Below are positions 38,124 through 48,041 of a DNA stretch of 64,000 nucleotides, in pieces; the first letter of the stretch is position 1, and every line of letters starts with the position of its first letter. Location: positions 620,001 through 684,000 of the forward strand of contig NZ_SGWV01000009.1 of NCBI RefSeq assembly GCF_004216565.1. The letters run 5' to 3'. Made by a program: the position numbers and the translations under genes. Source of the stretch: Sphaerotilus mobilis. Its GTDB lineage: Bacteria; Pseudomonadota; Gammaproteobacteria; Burkholderiales; Burkholderiaceae_C. Below the pieces are notes generated by a model, which did no database searches, was not told the origin of the DNA, and worked only from the letters and a program-made list of their open reading frames with translations.

Positions 38124-39350
38124 ATGAAGCAGATTCAAGAGGCATACATCGTTGCGGCCAGCCGCACGCCGATCGGCAAGTCGCACCGCGGCTTCTTGCG
38201 CAACACCCGGCCCGATGACCTGCTGGTGGCCGCCCTGCGTGGCGCGCTGGCTCAGGTGCCGAGCCTGGACCTGAAGGCGATCGAGGACGCGATCGTCGGT
38301 TGCGCCATGCCCGAAGGGCCGCAGGGCCTCAATGTGGCGCGGGTCGCCGCCTTGCTGGCGGGGCTGCCCGACAGCGTCGGCGGCATCACCGTCAACCGCT
38401 TCTGCGCCTCCGGCCTGTCGGCGGTGCAGATGGCGGCCGACCGCATCCGCGTGGGCGAGGCCGACGTCATGATCGCGGCCGGCTGCGAAAGCATGAGCAT
38501 GGTGCCGATGAGCGGCAACGTGCCCAGCTTCAACCCCGCCATCTTCAGCGCCGACGAGAACATCGGCATCGCCTACGGCATGGGCATGACGGCCGAGAAG
38601 GTCGCGCAGCAATGGAACGTCAGCCGGGCCGACCAGGACGCCTTTGCGCTGGCCTCGCACCAGAAGGCGCTGGCCGCGCAGGCCGCTGGCGAGTTCGGTG
38701 ACGAGATCACGCCCTTCGAGGTCATCGAGCGCAGCCCCGACCTGCAGACCGGCACCGTGCGCGAGCGCCGTCGCACCGTCAGCCTTGATGAGGGCCCACG
38801 CGCCGACACGTCGATCGAGGGCCTGGGCAAGCTGCGGCCGGCCTTTGCCGCGCCCAAGGACCCGAGCGGCAAGGCCACCGGCCTGGGCAGCGTCACGGCC
38901 GGCAACAGCTCGCAGACCAGCGACGGCGCGGGCGCCCTGATCCTCGCCAGCGAGCGGGCGGTGCGCGAGCACGGCCTGACGCCGCTGGCCCGTTTCGTGA
39001 GCTTCGCCAGCAAGGGCGTGCCGCCGTCCATCATGGGCATCGGCCCGATCGAGGCCATTCCGGTGGCGCTGCGCCATGCCGGCCTGCAACTGGGCGACCT
39101 CGACTGGGTGGAGCTCAACGAAGCCTTTGCCGCTCAGGCGCTGGCCGTCATCCGCAGCGTCGGGCTGGACCCGTCCAAGGTCAACCCGTTGGGCGGCGCG
39201 ATCGCGCTGGGCCACCCGCTGGGCGCCACCGGCGCGATCCGAGCGGCCACGGTCGTGCACGGCCTGCGTCGGCGCCAGCAGCGCTACGGCATGCTGACCA
39301 TGTGCGTGGGCACTGGCCAGGGCGCGGCGGGCATCTTCGAACGGGTCTGA
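38124..39350 (+). CDS. Acetyl-CoA C-acyltransferase (thiolase)
   Basis: 408 residues. It cleaves 3-ketoacyl-CoA at the end of the beta-oxidation cycle. The acylation Cys is in VNRFCASGLSAVQ (near residue 94), the His in GGAIALGHPLGATGA, and the second Cys in MCVGTGQGAA near the C-terminus. An AAGGAA precedes the ATG at 38124. It is probably read with the FadB-type gene upstream. Other thiolase roles (acetoacetyl-CoA for polymer synthesis) are possible in the family, but this context favours degradation. Confidence 0.93.
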   Translation: MKQIQEAYIVAASRTPIGKSHRGFLRNTRPDDLLVAALRGALAQVPSLDLKAIEDAIVGCAMPEGPQGLNVARVAALLAGLPDSVGGITVNRFCASGLSAVQMAADRIRVGEADVMIAAGCESMSMVPMSGNVPSFNPAIFSADENIGIAYGMGMTAEKVAQQWNVSRADQDAFALASHQKALAAQAAGEFGDEITPFEVIERSPDLQTGTVRERRRTVSLDEGPRADTSIEGLGKLRPAFAAPKDPSGKATGLGSVTAGNSSQTSDGAGALILASERAVREHGLTPLARFVSFASKGVPPSIMGIGPIEAIPVALRHAGLQLGDLDWVELNEAFAAQALAVIRSVGLDPSKVNPLGGAIALGHPLGATGAIRAATVVHGLRRRQQRYGMLTMCVGTGQGAAGIFERV

Positions 39351-39402
39351 ACGACAGCACGGGCGCGTTTTTCCCGTTCCCCCGTTCTCCCCGATCTCCT
39401 CG

Positions 39403-39426
39403 CGCACCCGGGAAAATCCGGGTGCG
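39403..39426 (+). terminator. Hairpin upstream of the main terminator
   Basis: CGCACCCGG / CCGGGTGCG, a perfect 9-bp stem with the loop GAAAAT. No T-run follows. Confidence 0.55.
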
Positions 39427-39432
39427 TTCCAG

Positions 39433-39465
39433 GGCCGTTCCACCTTGTGTGGCACGGCCTTTTTT
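39433..39465 (+). terminator. Strong rho-independent terminator after the thiolase gene
   Basis: GGCCGT-T-CCAC, loop CTTGT, GTGG-C-ACGGCC, then TTTTTT. It ends the thiolase transcript before the enoyl-CoA hydratase gene, so the latter needs its own promoter. Confidence 0.88.
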
Positions 39466-39515
39466 CAGTTTTGTCACCCAGCCGTGACAAACTTCCTGTC
39501 TTGCCCGGAGAGTTC

Positions 39516-40280
39516 ATGAGCATCAAGACCGCCCTGTTCGACGGTGTCTTCCAGATCGAGATCGCCCGTCCCGAGAAGAAGAACGCGCTGACGATGGCGA
39601 TGTACAGCGCCCTGGCCGAGGCCCTGGTGCAAGCACGCGGCGACACCAGCGTGCGCGCCGTGCTGATCACCGGCCAGCCGGGCATCTTCACGTCCGGCAA
39701 CGACCTTGAGGACTTCATGGCCGCGCCGCCGCGCGATGAGCACTCGCCGGTGTTTGTCTTCATGCGCGCGCTGCTGGACTGCGACAAGCCCGTCATCGCC
39801 GCCGTCACCGGCCCGGCCATCGGCATCGGCACCACGATGCTGCTGCACTGCGACTTTGTCTACGTCAGCGACGAGGCCCGTCTGGCCATGCCCTTCGTCG
39901 GCCTGGGCCTCGTGCCGGAGTTCGGCTCCAGCCTGACCGTGACCCGCCTGATGGGCCATGCCCGCGCGGCCGAGAAGCTGCTGCTGGGCGATCCGTTCAC
40001 GGCCGACCAGGCCGTCGAGTTCGGCCTGGCCAACGCGGTGCTGCCGGCGGCCGAGGTGCTGCCGCACGCGCGCCGCGTCGCCGCCCGTTTCAACGGCCTG
40101 CCGCCGGGTGCCGTGCGGGACAGCAAGCGCCTGATGCGCGCGCCCACCGACGCGGCGGTGCGCGAGGCCGTCGCTGCCGAGTCCAAGGTCTTCGCCGAAC
40201 GGCTGCGCAGCCCCGAGGCCCGCGAAGCCTTCCAGGCCTTCTTCGACAAGCGCAAGCCGGACTTCTCGCAGTTCAGCTGA
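39516..40280 (+). CDS. Enoyl-CoA hydratase/isomerase-family protein
   Basis: 254 residues of the crotonase fold. The oxyanion-hole segments are FTSGNDLEDFM and GPAIGIGTTMLLHCD; the second catalytic region reads FVGLGLVPEFGSS, with the Glu kept where hydratases have it. Cytoplasmic. It follows the thiolase terminator by 50 bases and is close to an SGNH hydrolase gene, so the pair may form a separate unit. It might accept unsaturated or branched substrates not handled by the FadB-type fusion, but sequence does not decide this. Confidence 0.9.
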   Translation: MSIKTALFDGVFQIEIARPEKKNALTMAMYSALAEALVQARGDTSVRAVLITGQPGIFTSGNDLEDFMAAPPRDEHSPVFVFMRALLDCDKPVIAAVTGPAIGIGTTMLLHCDFVYVSDEARLAMPFVGLGLVPEFGSSLTVTRLMGHARAAEKLLLGDPFTADQAVEFGLANAVLPAAEVLPHARRVAARFNGLPPGAVRDSKRLMRAPTDAAVREAVAAESKVFAERLRSPEAREAFQAFFDKRKPDFSQFS

Positions 40281-40314
40281 ACGCCACCTACCTGAGCCCA
40301 ACGCCGCCCCTGCC

Positions 40315-41238
40315 GTGACCGCCACCCGCCCGCCCAGCGTCGGCCTGCCCCGGCCGCCGGTCGCACCCGAGCCGCCTTCGGCGCGGACGGTCGCGCTGGT
40401 GCGCACACTCGCCAGCCCTTTGCTGGCCTGGCAGGCCGCCCAGTTGCGGCGCAGCACGCCGCGCCTGGCCGAGCCCGGGGTGGCCAGCCACGGCGGCGCA
40501 GGACTGGGCTTCTCGCGGCTGCGCCTGCTGATCGTTGGCGACTCGTCGGCGGCCGGCGTGGGTGCCGCCGATCCGGCGCTGACGCTGGCGCCCCTGTTGG
40601 CCGAGGCCTTGTCGCGGCGCATCTCCGAGACCGAGATGGGTCTGACCCGTGTGAGCTGGCAACTGGTGGCGCGCACGGGGGTGTCGTCGAACACGGCCTT
40701 GCCGATGATGGCCGCGCAGCAGCTCGATCCAGCCGATGTGCTGGTCACCGTGCTGGGCGTCAACGACGTGCTCGAACAGACGCCGGCCGGTCGCTGGCTG
40801 GCCAACCTCGATGCCATCCGCAGCCACGCCAAGCACCGCGCCAAGGTGCGCTTCACCGTGCACTGCGCGCCGCCGCGCATGGACCTGATGCAGTTCGTGC
40901 CGCAGCCGCTGCGCTGGCTGATGGGCGCGCAGGCCAGCCGGCTCGACAGCGCGCTGCGCAGCCATGTCCGCCATGCCTACCGGCGCAGCCGCTTCGTGCT
41001 GCCCTTCGACCCGACCACCGAAAGCATCGACCACTGGCTGGCGGTCGACCGCTTCCATCCGAACGAGGCGCTGTATGCGCGCTGGGCCGAGGCGCTTGCC
41101 GACCACATCGAATACGACCTGACCCAGAACCCGGCCCAAGGTGCCGTGCTGCCCACCGGCTTCACGCCCAGCGCCTGGGCGTCCTTGCAGGACGACGATG
41201 TGGAAAGTGGCGACAGCCGCTTCGGTGCGCTCGGCTAG
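40315..41238 (+). CDS. SGNH/GDSL-family hydrolase
   Basis: 307 residues, GTG start 34 bases after the hydratase gene. Block I is LLIVGDSSAAGVG (Ser in GDSS), block III reads VLGVNDVLEQ with the Asn, and block V is DRFHPNEALYARWAEAL with the Asp-His pair. These are esterase or lipase-like enzymes. No signal peptide is evident; the N-terminal 60 residues are Arg/Pro-rich with a weakly hydrophobic part. Substrate unknown; a fatty acid ester would suit the neighbourhood. Convergent with yciA, 21 bases apart. Confidence 0.85.
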   Translation: MTATRPPSVGLPRPPVAPEPPSARTVALVRTLASPLLAWQAAQLRRSTPRLAEPGVASHGGAGLGFSRLRLLIVGDSSAAGVGAADPALTLAPLLAEALSRRISETEMGLTRVSWQLVARTGVSSNTALPMMAAQQLDPADVLVTVLGVNDVLEQTPAGRWLANLDAIRSHAKHRAKVRFTVHCAPPRMDLMQFVPQPLRWLMGAQASRLDSALRSHVRHAYRRSRFVLPFDPTTESIDHWLAVDRFHPNEALYARWAEALADHIEYDLTQNPAQGAVLPTGFTPSAWASLQDDDVESGDSRFGALG

Positions 41239-41259
41239 GCCGCGGACACCTTCAGGTCT

Positions 41260-41694
41260 TCACCGCCGCGCTGGCGGGATCTGGCGGGGCTTGCCCTCGC
41301 CGTCGATGGCGACGTAGGTGAGGTTGGCCTCGGTCACCTTGACGACCTCCGGGTTCTCCGGATTGCGCTCGGCATAGACCTCGACATGCACCGTCACCGA
41401 GGTGTTGCCCACCCGCAGCACCGTGGCGTAGAAGCTCAACAGGTCGCTGATCGACACCGGCTGCTTGAAAATGAACTGGTTGACCGCCACGGTCGCGATG
41501 CGGCCTCGGGCGATGCGCGCAGGCAGCACCGCACCAGCGATGTCGACCTGGGCCATGATCCAGCCACCGAAGATGTCGCCGTTGCCATTGGCATCGGCCG
41601 GCATCGGCATCACCCGCAGGACCAGTTCACGCTGATGTGAACCCGGCGCGCCACCCTCGGAGGGCGGCAGGTCAGACGTCGTTGCTGCGGTCAT
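41260..41694 (-). CDS. yciA: Acyl-CoA thioesterase YciA
   Basis: 144 residues, single hot-dog domain. PMPADANGNGDIFGGWIMAQVDIAGA contains the catalytic Asp and the helix signature of the YciA/BACH-type group, hydrolysing a wide range of acyl-CoAs. The sequence continues with FKQPVSISDLLSFYA, also typical. Cytoplasmic. It faces the SGNH gene and is divergent from the Atm1-type exporter gene, with 31 bases between starts. It fits a role of releasing CoA near beta-oxidation genes. Confidence 0.93.
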   Translation of the reverse strand: MTAATTSDLPPSEGGAPGSHQRELVLRVMPMPADANGNGDIFGGWIMAQVDIAGAVLPARIARGRIATVAVNQFIFKQPVSISDLLSFYATVLRVGNTSVTVHVEVYAERNPENPEVVKVTEANLTYVAIDGEGKPRQIPPARR

Positions 41695-41725
41695 CGTTCA
41701 TCCACCTTTCCAGCCATTCTCCACG

Positions 41726-43600
41726 ATGCGTTCTGCCCGATCCATGGACTTGCCGCCGCCGTCGGGCGTCGCCACCGAAGACCGCAGCGACATGGCCACG
41801 CTGCGGCGTCTGGCGCCCTATCTGTGGCAATACCGGCTGCGCATCGCGCTGGCGCTGGTCTGCCTGGTGGCGGCCAAGGTCTCCAACGTCAGCGTGCCCT
41901 TGCTGCTCAAGGAACTGGTCGACGCGCTCGATCTCAAGGCCGGCGATCCGCGTGCGCTGATGGTCGTGCCCGCCGGCCTGCTGCTGGCCTATGCCGGCCT
42001 GCGGCTGATGACCACCGTGTTCACCGAGCTGCGCGAACTGGTCTTCGCCAAGGCCACACACGGCGCGGCGCGCCAGATCGCACTGGAGACCTTCCGCCAC
42101 CTGCATGACCTGAGCCTGCGCTTCCACCTTGAACGCCAGACCGGCGGCATGACGCGCGACATCGAGCGTGGCACCCGCGCGCTGCAGTCGCTGGTCAGCT
42201 ACTCGCTGTTCACCATCGTGCCCACGCTGGTCGAACTCGTGCTGGTGCTCAGCCTGCTGGGCGGCAAGTTCGACCTCGGCTTTGTCTGGATCACGCTGGC
42301 CGCGCTGGTCGCCTACGGCGTCTACACGATCAGCGTGACCGAGTGGCGCACCCAGTTCCGGCGCCAGATGAACGAGCTGGACTCGAAAGCGCACACCCGC
42401 GCCATCGACGCGCTGCTGAACTACGAGACCGTCAAGTACTTCAACAACGAGGACTTCGAGGCCCGCCGCTACGACGAGGGCCTGGACGCCTACCGGCGCG
42501 CGCAGCTGAAGTCGCAGGCCACGCTGTCGATGCTCAACACCGGCCAGCAGGCCATCATCGCGGCGAGCCTCGCAGCCATGTTGTGGCGGGCCACGCAAGG
42601 CGTCGTCGATGGCCGCATGACGCTGGGTGACCTGGTGATGGTCAACGCGCTGCTGCTGCAGCTCTACGTGCCGCTGAATTTCCTGGGCGTGCTCTACCGC
42701 GAGGTCAAGCAGAGCCTGGCCGACCTCGACAAGATGTTCAACCTGCTCGAACGCGAGCGCGAGGTGGCCGATGCGCCCGGTGCGCGCGACCTGCAGGTGC
42801 GCGGCGCGACGGTGCGCTTCGAGAACGTCGTCTTTGGCTACCACCCGCAGCGCCGCATCCTGCACGGCGTGAGCTTCGAGATCCCGGCTGGCAAGACGGT
42901 GGCGGTGGTCGGCGCCTCCGGCTCGGGCAAGAGCACGCTGGCCCGTCTGCTCTACCGCTTCTACGACGTTGACGCCGATCTGTCTGGACTGGGGGGCGGG
43001 CGCATCACCATCGATGGACAGGACGTGCGCGACGTCACGCAAGCCAGTCTGCGGCGGGCCATCGGCATCGTCCCGCAGGACACCGTGCTGTTCAACGACA
43101 GCGTGGGCTACAACATCGGCTACGGCCAGCCCGGCGCCAGCCAGGCCCAGATCGAGGGCGCCGCCCGCGCGGCCCACATCCACGACTTCATCGCCGCCCA
43201 GCCGCAGGGCTACGGCACGATGGTCGGCGAGCGTGGGCTGAAGCTCTCGGGCGGCGAGAAGCAGCGCGTGGCGATCGCCCGCACGCTGTTGAAGAACCCG
43301 CCCATCCTGATCTTCGACGAGGCCACGTCGGCCCTCGATTCGGCCAACGAACGCGCCATCCAGACCGAACTGGCCAGCGCCGCCCAAGGCAAGACCGCCC
43401 TGGTGATCGCGCACCGGCTGAGCACGGTGGTCGATGCCCATGCCATCGTCGTGCTCGATGCCGGACAGGTCATCGAGATCGGCACCCATGCCGAGCTGCT
43501 GGCCCTCGACGGGCGTTATGCCCGCATGTGGCACCTGCAGCGCAGCAGCCAGGAAGCGAGCCCCGATCCAGAGGGTCAGCCCGTAGCGTCAGCCACTTGA
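41726..43600 (+). CDS. Atm1-type ABC exporter
   Basis: 624 residues, a half-transporter. Six transmembrane helices in the first 330 residues are followed by an ATPase: Walker A GASGSGKST, signature LSGGEKQRVAIART and Walker B ILIFDEATSALD. The membrane domain has FNNEDFEARRYDEGL and NTGQQAII, hallmarks of the Atm1/HMT group that export glutathione conjugates or support iron-sulfur cluster and heavy-metal handling. An in-frame ATG at 41744 could be the true start. The LysR gene follows after 21 bases. Confidence 0.9.
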   Translation: MRSARSMDLPPPSGVATEDRSDMATLRRLAPYLWQYRLRIALALVCLVAAKVSNVSVPLLLKELVDALDLKAGDPRALMVVPAGLLLAYAGLRLMTTVFTELRELVFAKATHGAARQIALETFRHLHDLSLRFHLERQTGGMTRDIERGTRALQSLVSYSLFTIVPTLVELVLVLSLLGGKFDLGFVWITLAALVAYGVYTISVTEWRTQFRRQMNELDSKAHTRAIDALLNYETVKYFNNEDFEARRYDEGLDAYRRAQLKSQATLSMLNTGQQAIIAASLAAMLWRATQGVVDGRMTLGDLVMVNALLLQLYVPLNFLGVLYREVKQSLADLDKMFNLLEREREVADAPGARDLQVRGATVRFENVVFGYHPQRRILHGVSFEIPAGKTVAVVGASGSGKSTLARLLYRFYDVDADLSGLGGGRITIDGQDVRDVTQASLRRAIGIVPQDTVLFNDSVGYNIGYGQPGASQAQIEGAARAAHIHDFIAAQPQGYGTMVGERGLKLSGGEKQRVAIARTLLKNPPILIFDEATSALDSANERAIQTELASAAQGKTALVIAHRLSTVVDAHAIVVLDAGQVIEIGTHAELLALDGRYARMWHLQRSSQEASPDPEGQPVASAT

Positions 43601-43621
43601 GCCACCGCTAGACTGATCCGC

Positions 43622-44551
43622 ATGGAGACCAAGTGGCTCGAGGATTTCGTCAGTCTGGCCGAGACGCGCAGCTTCTCGCGCTCGGCCCAGACGCGGCATG
43701 TGACGCAGCCGGCGTTCTCGCGCCGCATCCAGGCGCTCGAGGCCTGGGCCGGCGTTGACCTGGTCGACCGCTCGTCCTACCCGACCCGCCTGACCCCTGC
43801 TGGCCAGACCCTGTTGCCGCAGGCGCTGGAGGTGCTCGGTGCGCTGCAGGCCGCGCGCAACCTGATGCGCAGCCACCAGAACGCCGATCACGACATGATC
43901 GAGTTCGCGGTGCCGCACTCGCTGGCCTTCAGCTTCTTCCCGCACTGGGTGATGGACCTGCGCCAGCGCTTCGGCCAGTTCAAGAGCCGGCTGATCGGCT
44001 TCAACGTGCACGACGCGGTGCTGCAGCTGACCGAGGGCGGCTGTGACCTGCTGCTGGCCTATCACCACACCTCGCAGCCTCTGCAGCTCAATCCCGAGCG
44101 CTACGAGATGCTGACGCTGGGCACCGAGACGATCGCGCCCTATGCCCGCGCCGATGCCGACGGCGAGCCGCTGTTCCGCCTGCCCGGCGGGGTCAGCTCC
44201 AAGGTGCCCTACCTCGCCTATGCCTCGGGCGCCTACCTGGGTCGCATGGTCGACCTGCTGCTCAAGCAGGCCGGCCAGCCGCTCTACCTCGACCCGATCT
44301 ACGAGACCGACATGGCCGAGGGCCTGAAGGCGATGGCGCTCGAAGGCCACGGCGTGGCCTTCCTGCCGGCCAGCTCGGTGCGCAAGGAACTGCGCGCGCG
44401 CCGCCTCGTGCCCGCCGCGCCCAGCCAGAGCGGCACGCCGGCCTTCGAGGTCACCATCGAGGTGCGCCTCTACCGCGAACGCCCCGAGTTCGCGCGCCAG
44501 TCCAAGCCCGCCGCACAGGCGCTGTGGGACTTCCTGAGCCAGACCCGTTGA
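43622..44551 (+). CDS. LysR-family regulator, HypT-like
   Basis: 309 residues. The N-terminal helix-turn-helix (WLEDFVSLAETRSFSRSAQTRHVTQPAFSRRIQALE) is typical, followed by a periplasmic-binding-like effector domain. The opening METKWLEDF and overall pattern resemble HypT/YjiE, the hypochlorite-responsive group, but effector-sensing residues cannot be judged from sequence. It stands between an exporter and an amino acid uptake operon, with a 172-base gap before the latter. Target genes are unknown. Confidence 0.85.
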   Translation: METKWLEDFVSLAETRSFSRSAQTRHVTQPAFSRRIQALEAWAGVDLVDRSSYPTRLTPAGQTLLPQALEVLGALQAARNLMRSHQNADHDMIEFAVPHSLAFSFFPHWVMDLRQRFGQFKSRLIGFNVHDAVLQLTEGGCDLLLAYHHTSQPLQLNPERYEMLTLGTETIAPYARADADGEPLFRLPGGVSSKVPYLAYASGAYLGRMVDLLLKQAGQPLYLDPIYETDMAEGLKAMALEGHGVAFLPASSVRKELRARRLVPAAPSQSGTPAFEVTIEVRLYRERPEFARQSKPAAQALWDFLSQTR

Positions 44552-44723
44552 CGGGCCCTGCCCAGCGGCGGCACGAGTCCTGCATCGTCGATCAGGGTTT
44601 CCCGGGGCAAGCCTACGGGTCGCCCACGACCTGTGGCGCCGGATGCCCTGCCTAGAATCGTTCGACACCTTCAGCACCCGGGCCGTGGCTCTCTCCATCG
44701 CCCAACAGACCCCAGGAGATCTC

Positions 44724-45620
44724 ATGAAAAAGACCCTCATCCTCGCCGCCGCGCTGCTGGCCGTCGGTGCCGCGCAAGCGCAGTCGGACACGCTCAAGAA
44801 GATCAAGGACAGCGCCAGTGTGACGATGGGCGTGCGCGAGTCTTCGGGCGCCCTGTCCTACACGCTGGGCGATGGCAAGTTCACCGGCTTCCATGTCGAG
44901 CTGTGCCAGCAGGTGCTGGGCGACGTGCAGAAGCAGCTGGGCCTGGCCAAGCTGGACGTCAAGTACCAGCCGGTGACCTCGCAGAACCGCATCCCGCTGG
45001 TCCAGAACGGCACCGTCGACATCGAGTGCGGCTCGACCACCAACAACGCCTCGCGCCAGAAGGACGTGTCCTTCGCGGTCACCACCTTCGTCGAAGAGGT
45101 GCGCATCGCGGTCAAGGCGAACTCGGGCATCACCGGCATCGAGCAGCTGACCGGCAAGAACGTGGCCACCACCACCGGCACGACCTCGGTGCAGACGCTG
45201 CGCAAGCATGAGCGCGCCAATGGCGTGAACTTCAACGAGGTCTACGGCAAGGACCACGCCGACAGCTTCCTGCTGCTCGAATCGGGCCGTGCCGATGCCT
45301 TCGTGATGGACGGCGCCATCCTCGCCGGCAACATCGCCAAGGCCAAGAACCCGGCGGACTTCAAGCTGGTCGGCGAGGTGCTGTCGGTCGAGCCGATCGC
45401 CATCATGATCCGCAAGGACGACCCGGCCTTCAAGAAGGCGGTCGACGACGCGCTGAAGTCGCGCATGAAGTCCGGCGAGGTCGCTCGCCTGTGGACCAAG
45501 TGGTTCGAACAGCCGATCCCGCCGACCAACACCAAGGTCGGCATGGCGGCCAACGAGAACACCAAGTCTGCGTGGGCCAATCCCAACGACAAGCCGATGG
45601 AAGACTACGCAAAAAAGTGA
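44724..45620 (+). CDS. gltI: Glutamate/aspartate ABC importer, periplasmic binding protein
   Basis: 298 residues with a Sec signal ending in GAAQAQ. The mature protein is a type-3 solute-binding protein with VTMGVRESSGALSYTLGDG, IECGSTTNNASRQKDVSF and TTTGTTSVQTLR, which match GltI of the glutamate/aspartate system. AGGAG precedes the ATG at 44724. A type-A hairpin element separates it from gltJ, which may allow the binding protein to be made in excess through mRNA processing or partial termination. Confidence 0.92.
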   Translation: MKKTLILAAALLAVGAAQAQSDTLKKIKDSASVTMGVRESSGALSYTLGDGKFTGFHVELCQQVLGDVQKQLGLAKLDVKYQPVTSQNRIPLVQNGTVDIECGSTTNNASRQKDVSFAVTTFVEEVRIAVKANSGITGIEQLTGKNVATTTGTTSVQTLRKHERANGVNFNEVYGKDHADSFLLLESGRADAFVMDGAILAGNIAKAKNPADFKLVGEVLSVEPIAIMIRKDDPAFKKAVDDALKSRMKSGEVARLWTKWFEQPIPPTNTKVGMAANENTKSAWANPNDKPMEDYAKK

Positions 45621-45706
45621 CCCACCCCCGACGCGCTCACGCGCGTCCCCCTCAAGGGGGCAACGCCAGCGGACCGGCAGAGCCGGCTCCGCGGCGTTTG
45701 CTGGGT
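45621..45706. repeat. Dispersed GC-rich hairpin element, type A (second copy)
   Basis: Three stems in order: ACGCGC/GCGCGT (45631-45646), CCCCC/GGGGG with loop TCAA (45647-45660), and GGACCGGC/GCCGGCTCC with a bulge (45671-45690), ending in GCTGGGT. Shared CCAGYGGACCGGC and AGCCGG segments match the copy at 38011. Confidence 0.72.
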
Positions 45707-45758
45707 TGCGCTGGGGCACTGCCGGCGCTTTCCTTCTTTCCCCATCAAGGATTCCCTC

Positions 45759-46505
45759 GTGTCCAACTGGGACTGGCAAGTCTTCTGCAAGAGCACGCTC
45801 GAGGGCGAGGTCATTGCCGGCTGCTTTGGCCGTGACGGTGATGTCACCTACCTCGACTGGCTGCTGAGCGCCTGGGGCTGGACCCTGTCGGTGGCCGTGC
45901 TGGCGCTGCTGGTGGCGCTGGTCGTGGGCTCGTTGATCGGCATCCTGCGCACGCTGCCGCACCGGGGCTGGGCCTTCTTCGGCAATGCCTGGACGGAGCT
46001 GTTTCGCAACATCCCGCTGCTGGTCCAGATCTTCCTCTGGTATCACGTGCTGCCGCAGGTTTTCCCCGTGCTGAAGGGCGTTCCGAGCTTTGTGCTGGTC
46101 GTCGTCGGCCTGGGCTTCTTCACCTCTGCGCGCATCGCCGAGCAGGTCAAGGCCGGCATCCAGACCTTGCCGCGCGGCCAGCGCTATGCCGGTCTGGCGA
46201 TGGGCCTGACGCTGGGCCAGACCTATCGCTACGTGATCCTGCCGATGGCCTTTCGCATCGTCATCCCGCCGCTGACGAGCGAGAGCATGAACATCATCAA
46301 GAACTCCTCGGTGGCCTTCGCGGTCAGCATCGCCGAGCTGACGATGTTTGCGATGCAGGCGCAGGAAGAGACCTCGCGCGGCATCGAGATCTACCTCGCG
46401 GTGACGGGCCTGTACTTCATCTCGGCCTTCACGATCAACCGCATCGCGCAGTTCATCGAGCAGCGTGTGCGCGTGCCGGGCATGGTCGGCGGAGGTGGCA
46501 AGTGA
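45759..46505 (+). CDS. gltJ: Glutamate/aspartate ABC importer, permease
   Basis: 248 residues, GTG start. Five or so transmembrane helices, with the permease EAA-type loop RGQRYAGLAMGLTLGQTYRYVILPMAFRI for contact with the ATPase. The N-terminal WDWQVFCKS is typical of GltJ. The gene overlaps gltK by 4 bases (GTGA), so the two membrane subunits are co-translated. Confidence 0.92.
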   Translation: MSNWDWQVFCKSTLEGEVIAGCFGRDGDVTYLDWLLSAWGWTLSVAVLALLVALVVGSLIGILRTLPHRGWAFFGNAWTELFRNIPLLVQIFLWYHVLPQVFPVLKGVPSFVLVVVGLGFFTSARIAEQVKAGIQTLPRGQRYAGLAMGLTLGQTYRYVILPMAFRIVIPPLTSESMNIIKNSSVAFAVSIAELTMFAMQAQEETSRGIEIYLAVTGLYFISAFTINRIAQFIEQRVRVPGMVGGGGK

Positions 46506-47167
46506 ACCTCGACTTCGCATTCTTCACGTCCGACGTCATCGGCAGCTTCGTCCTCAAGGGCCTGATCTTCTCGATCCAGCTCACGCTGGTCGCGATGGTC
46601 GGTGGCATCGTGCTGGGCACGCTGCTCGCGCTGATGCGCCTGTCGGGCAAGCCCTGGCTGGTGGTGCCGGCGGCGGCCTATGTCAACACCATGCGCAGCG
46701 TGCCGCTGGTGATGGTCATCCTGTGGTTCTTCCTGCTGATCCCGCTCTTGATCGGACGGCCGATGGGCGCGGAGCTGTCGGCCATCGTGACCTTCACGCT
46801 GTTCGAGGCGGCCTACTACTCGGAGATCATGCGGGCGGGCATCCAGAGCGTCTCGCGCGGCCAGGTCCATGCGGGTTATGCGGTGGGCATGACCTATCGC
46901 CAGACCATGCAGACCATCGTGCTGCCGCAGGCCTTCCGCAACATGCTGCCGGTGCTGCTGACGCAGACCATCATCCTGTTCCAGGACACCTCGCTGGTCT
47001 ACGCCATCGGCGCCTACGACCTGCTCAAGGGCTTCGAGGTCGCGGGCAAGAACTTCAACCGCCCCGTCGAAACCTACCTGGTCGCCGCTGGGGTGTATTT
47101 CGTCATCTGCTTCAGCCTGTCGATGCTGGTCAAGCGTCTGCAAGCCAAGATCCAAATCATCCGGTAA
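46502..47167 (+). CDS. gltK: Glutamate/aspartate ABC importer, second permease
   Basis: 221 residues, GTG start overlapping gltJ. The coupling loop reads RGQVHAGYAVGMTYRQTMQTIVLPQAFRN. Helices at about 18-42, 58-78, 85-105 and 185-205. It pairs with GltJ to form the channel. A type-B hairpin element fills the 97-base gap before gltL. Confidence 0.92.
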   Translation: MNLDFAFFTSDVIGSFVLKGLIFSIQLTLVAMVGGIVLGTLLALMRLSGKPWLVVPAAAYVNTMRSVPLVMVILWFFLLIPLLIGRPMGAELSAIVTFTLFEAAYYSEIMRAGIQSVSRGQVHAGYAVGMTYRQTMQTIVLPQAFRNMLPVLLTQTIILFQDTSLVYAIGAYDLLKGFEVAGKNFNRPVETYLVAAGVYFVICFSLSMLVKRLQAKIQIIR

Positions 47168-47250
47168 ATGAAGCCCCCGGCCGGGGTACCGACCGCCCCC
47201 CAGGGGGGCCTCGGCCCGCTTGGGGCGGCCCGGCGCAGGCCGAGCGCGCT
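47168..47250. repeat. Dispersed GC-rich hairpin element, type B
   Basis: A CCCCCC-A-GGGGGG stem (47196-47208) is followed by CTCGGCC (47210-47216) pairing with GGCCGAG (47237-47243) around TTGGGGCGGCCCGGC. The second part closely matches 49923-49957. Confidence 0.72.
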
Positions 47251-47264
47251 AACAGGAGTTCAAC

Positions 47265-47999
<735 letters not shown>

Positions 48000-48041
48000 G
48001 CGCGGCTGGCCGGCCGGCCCAGGGGCGGTGAAAATCGCCCG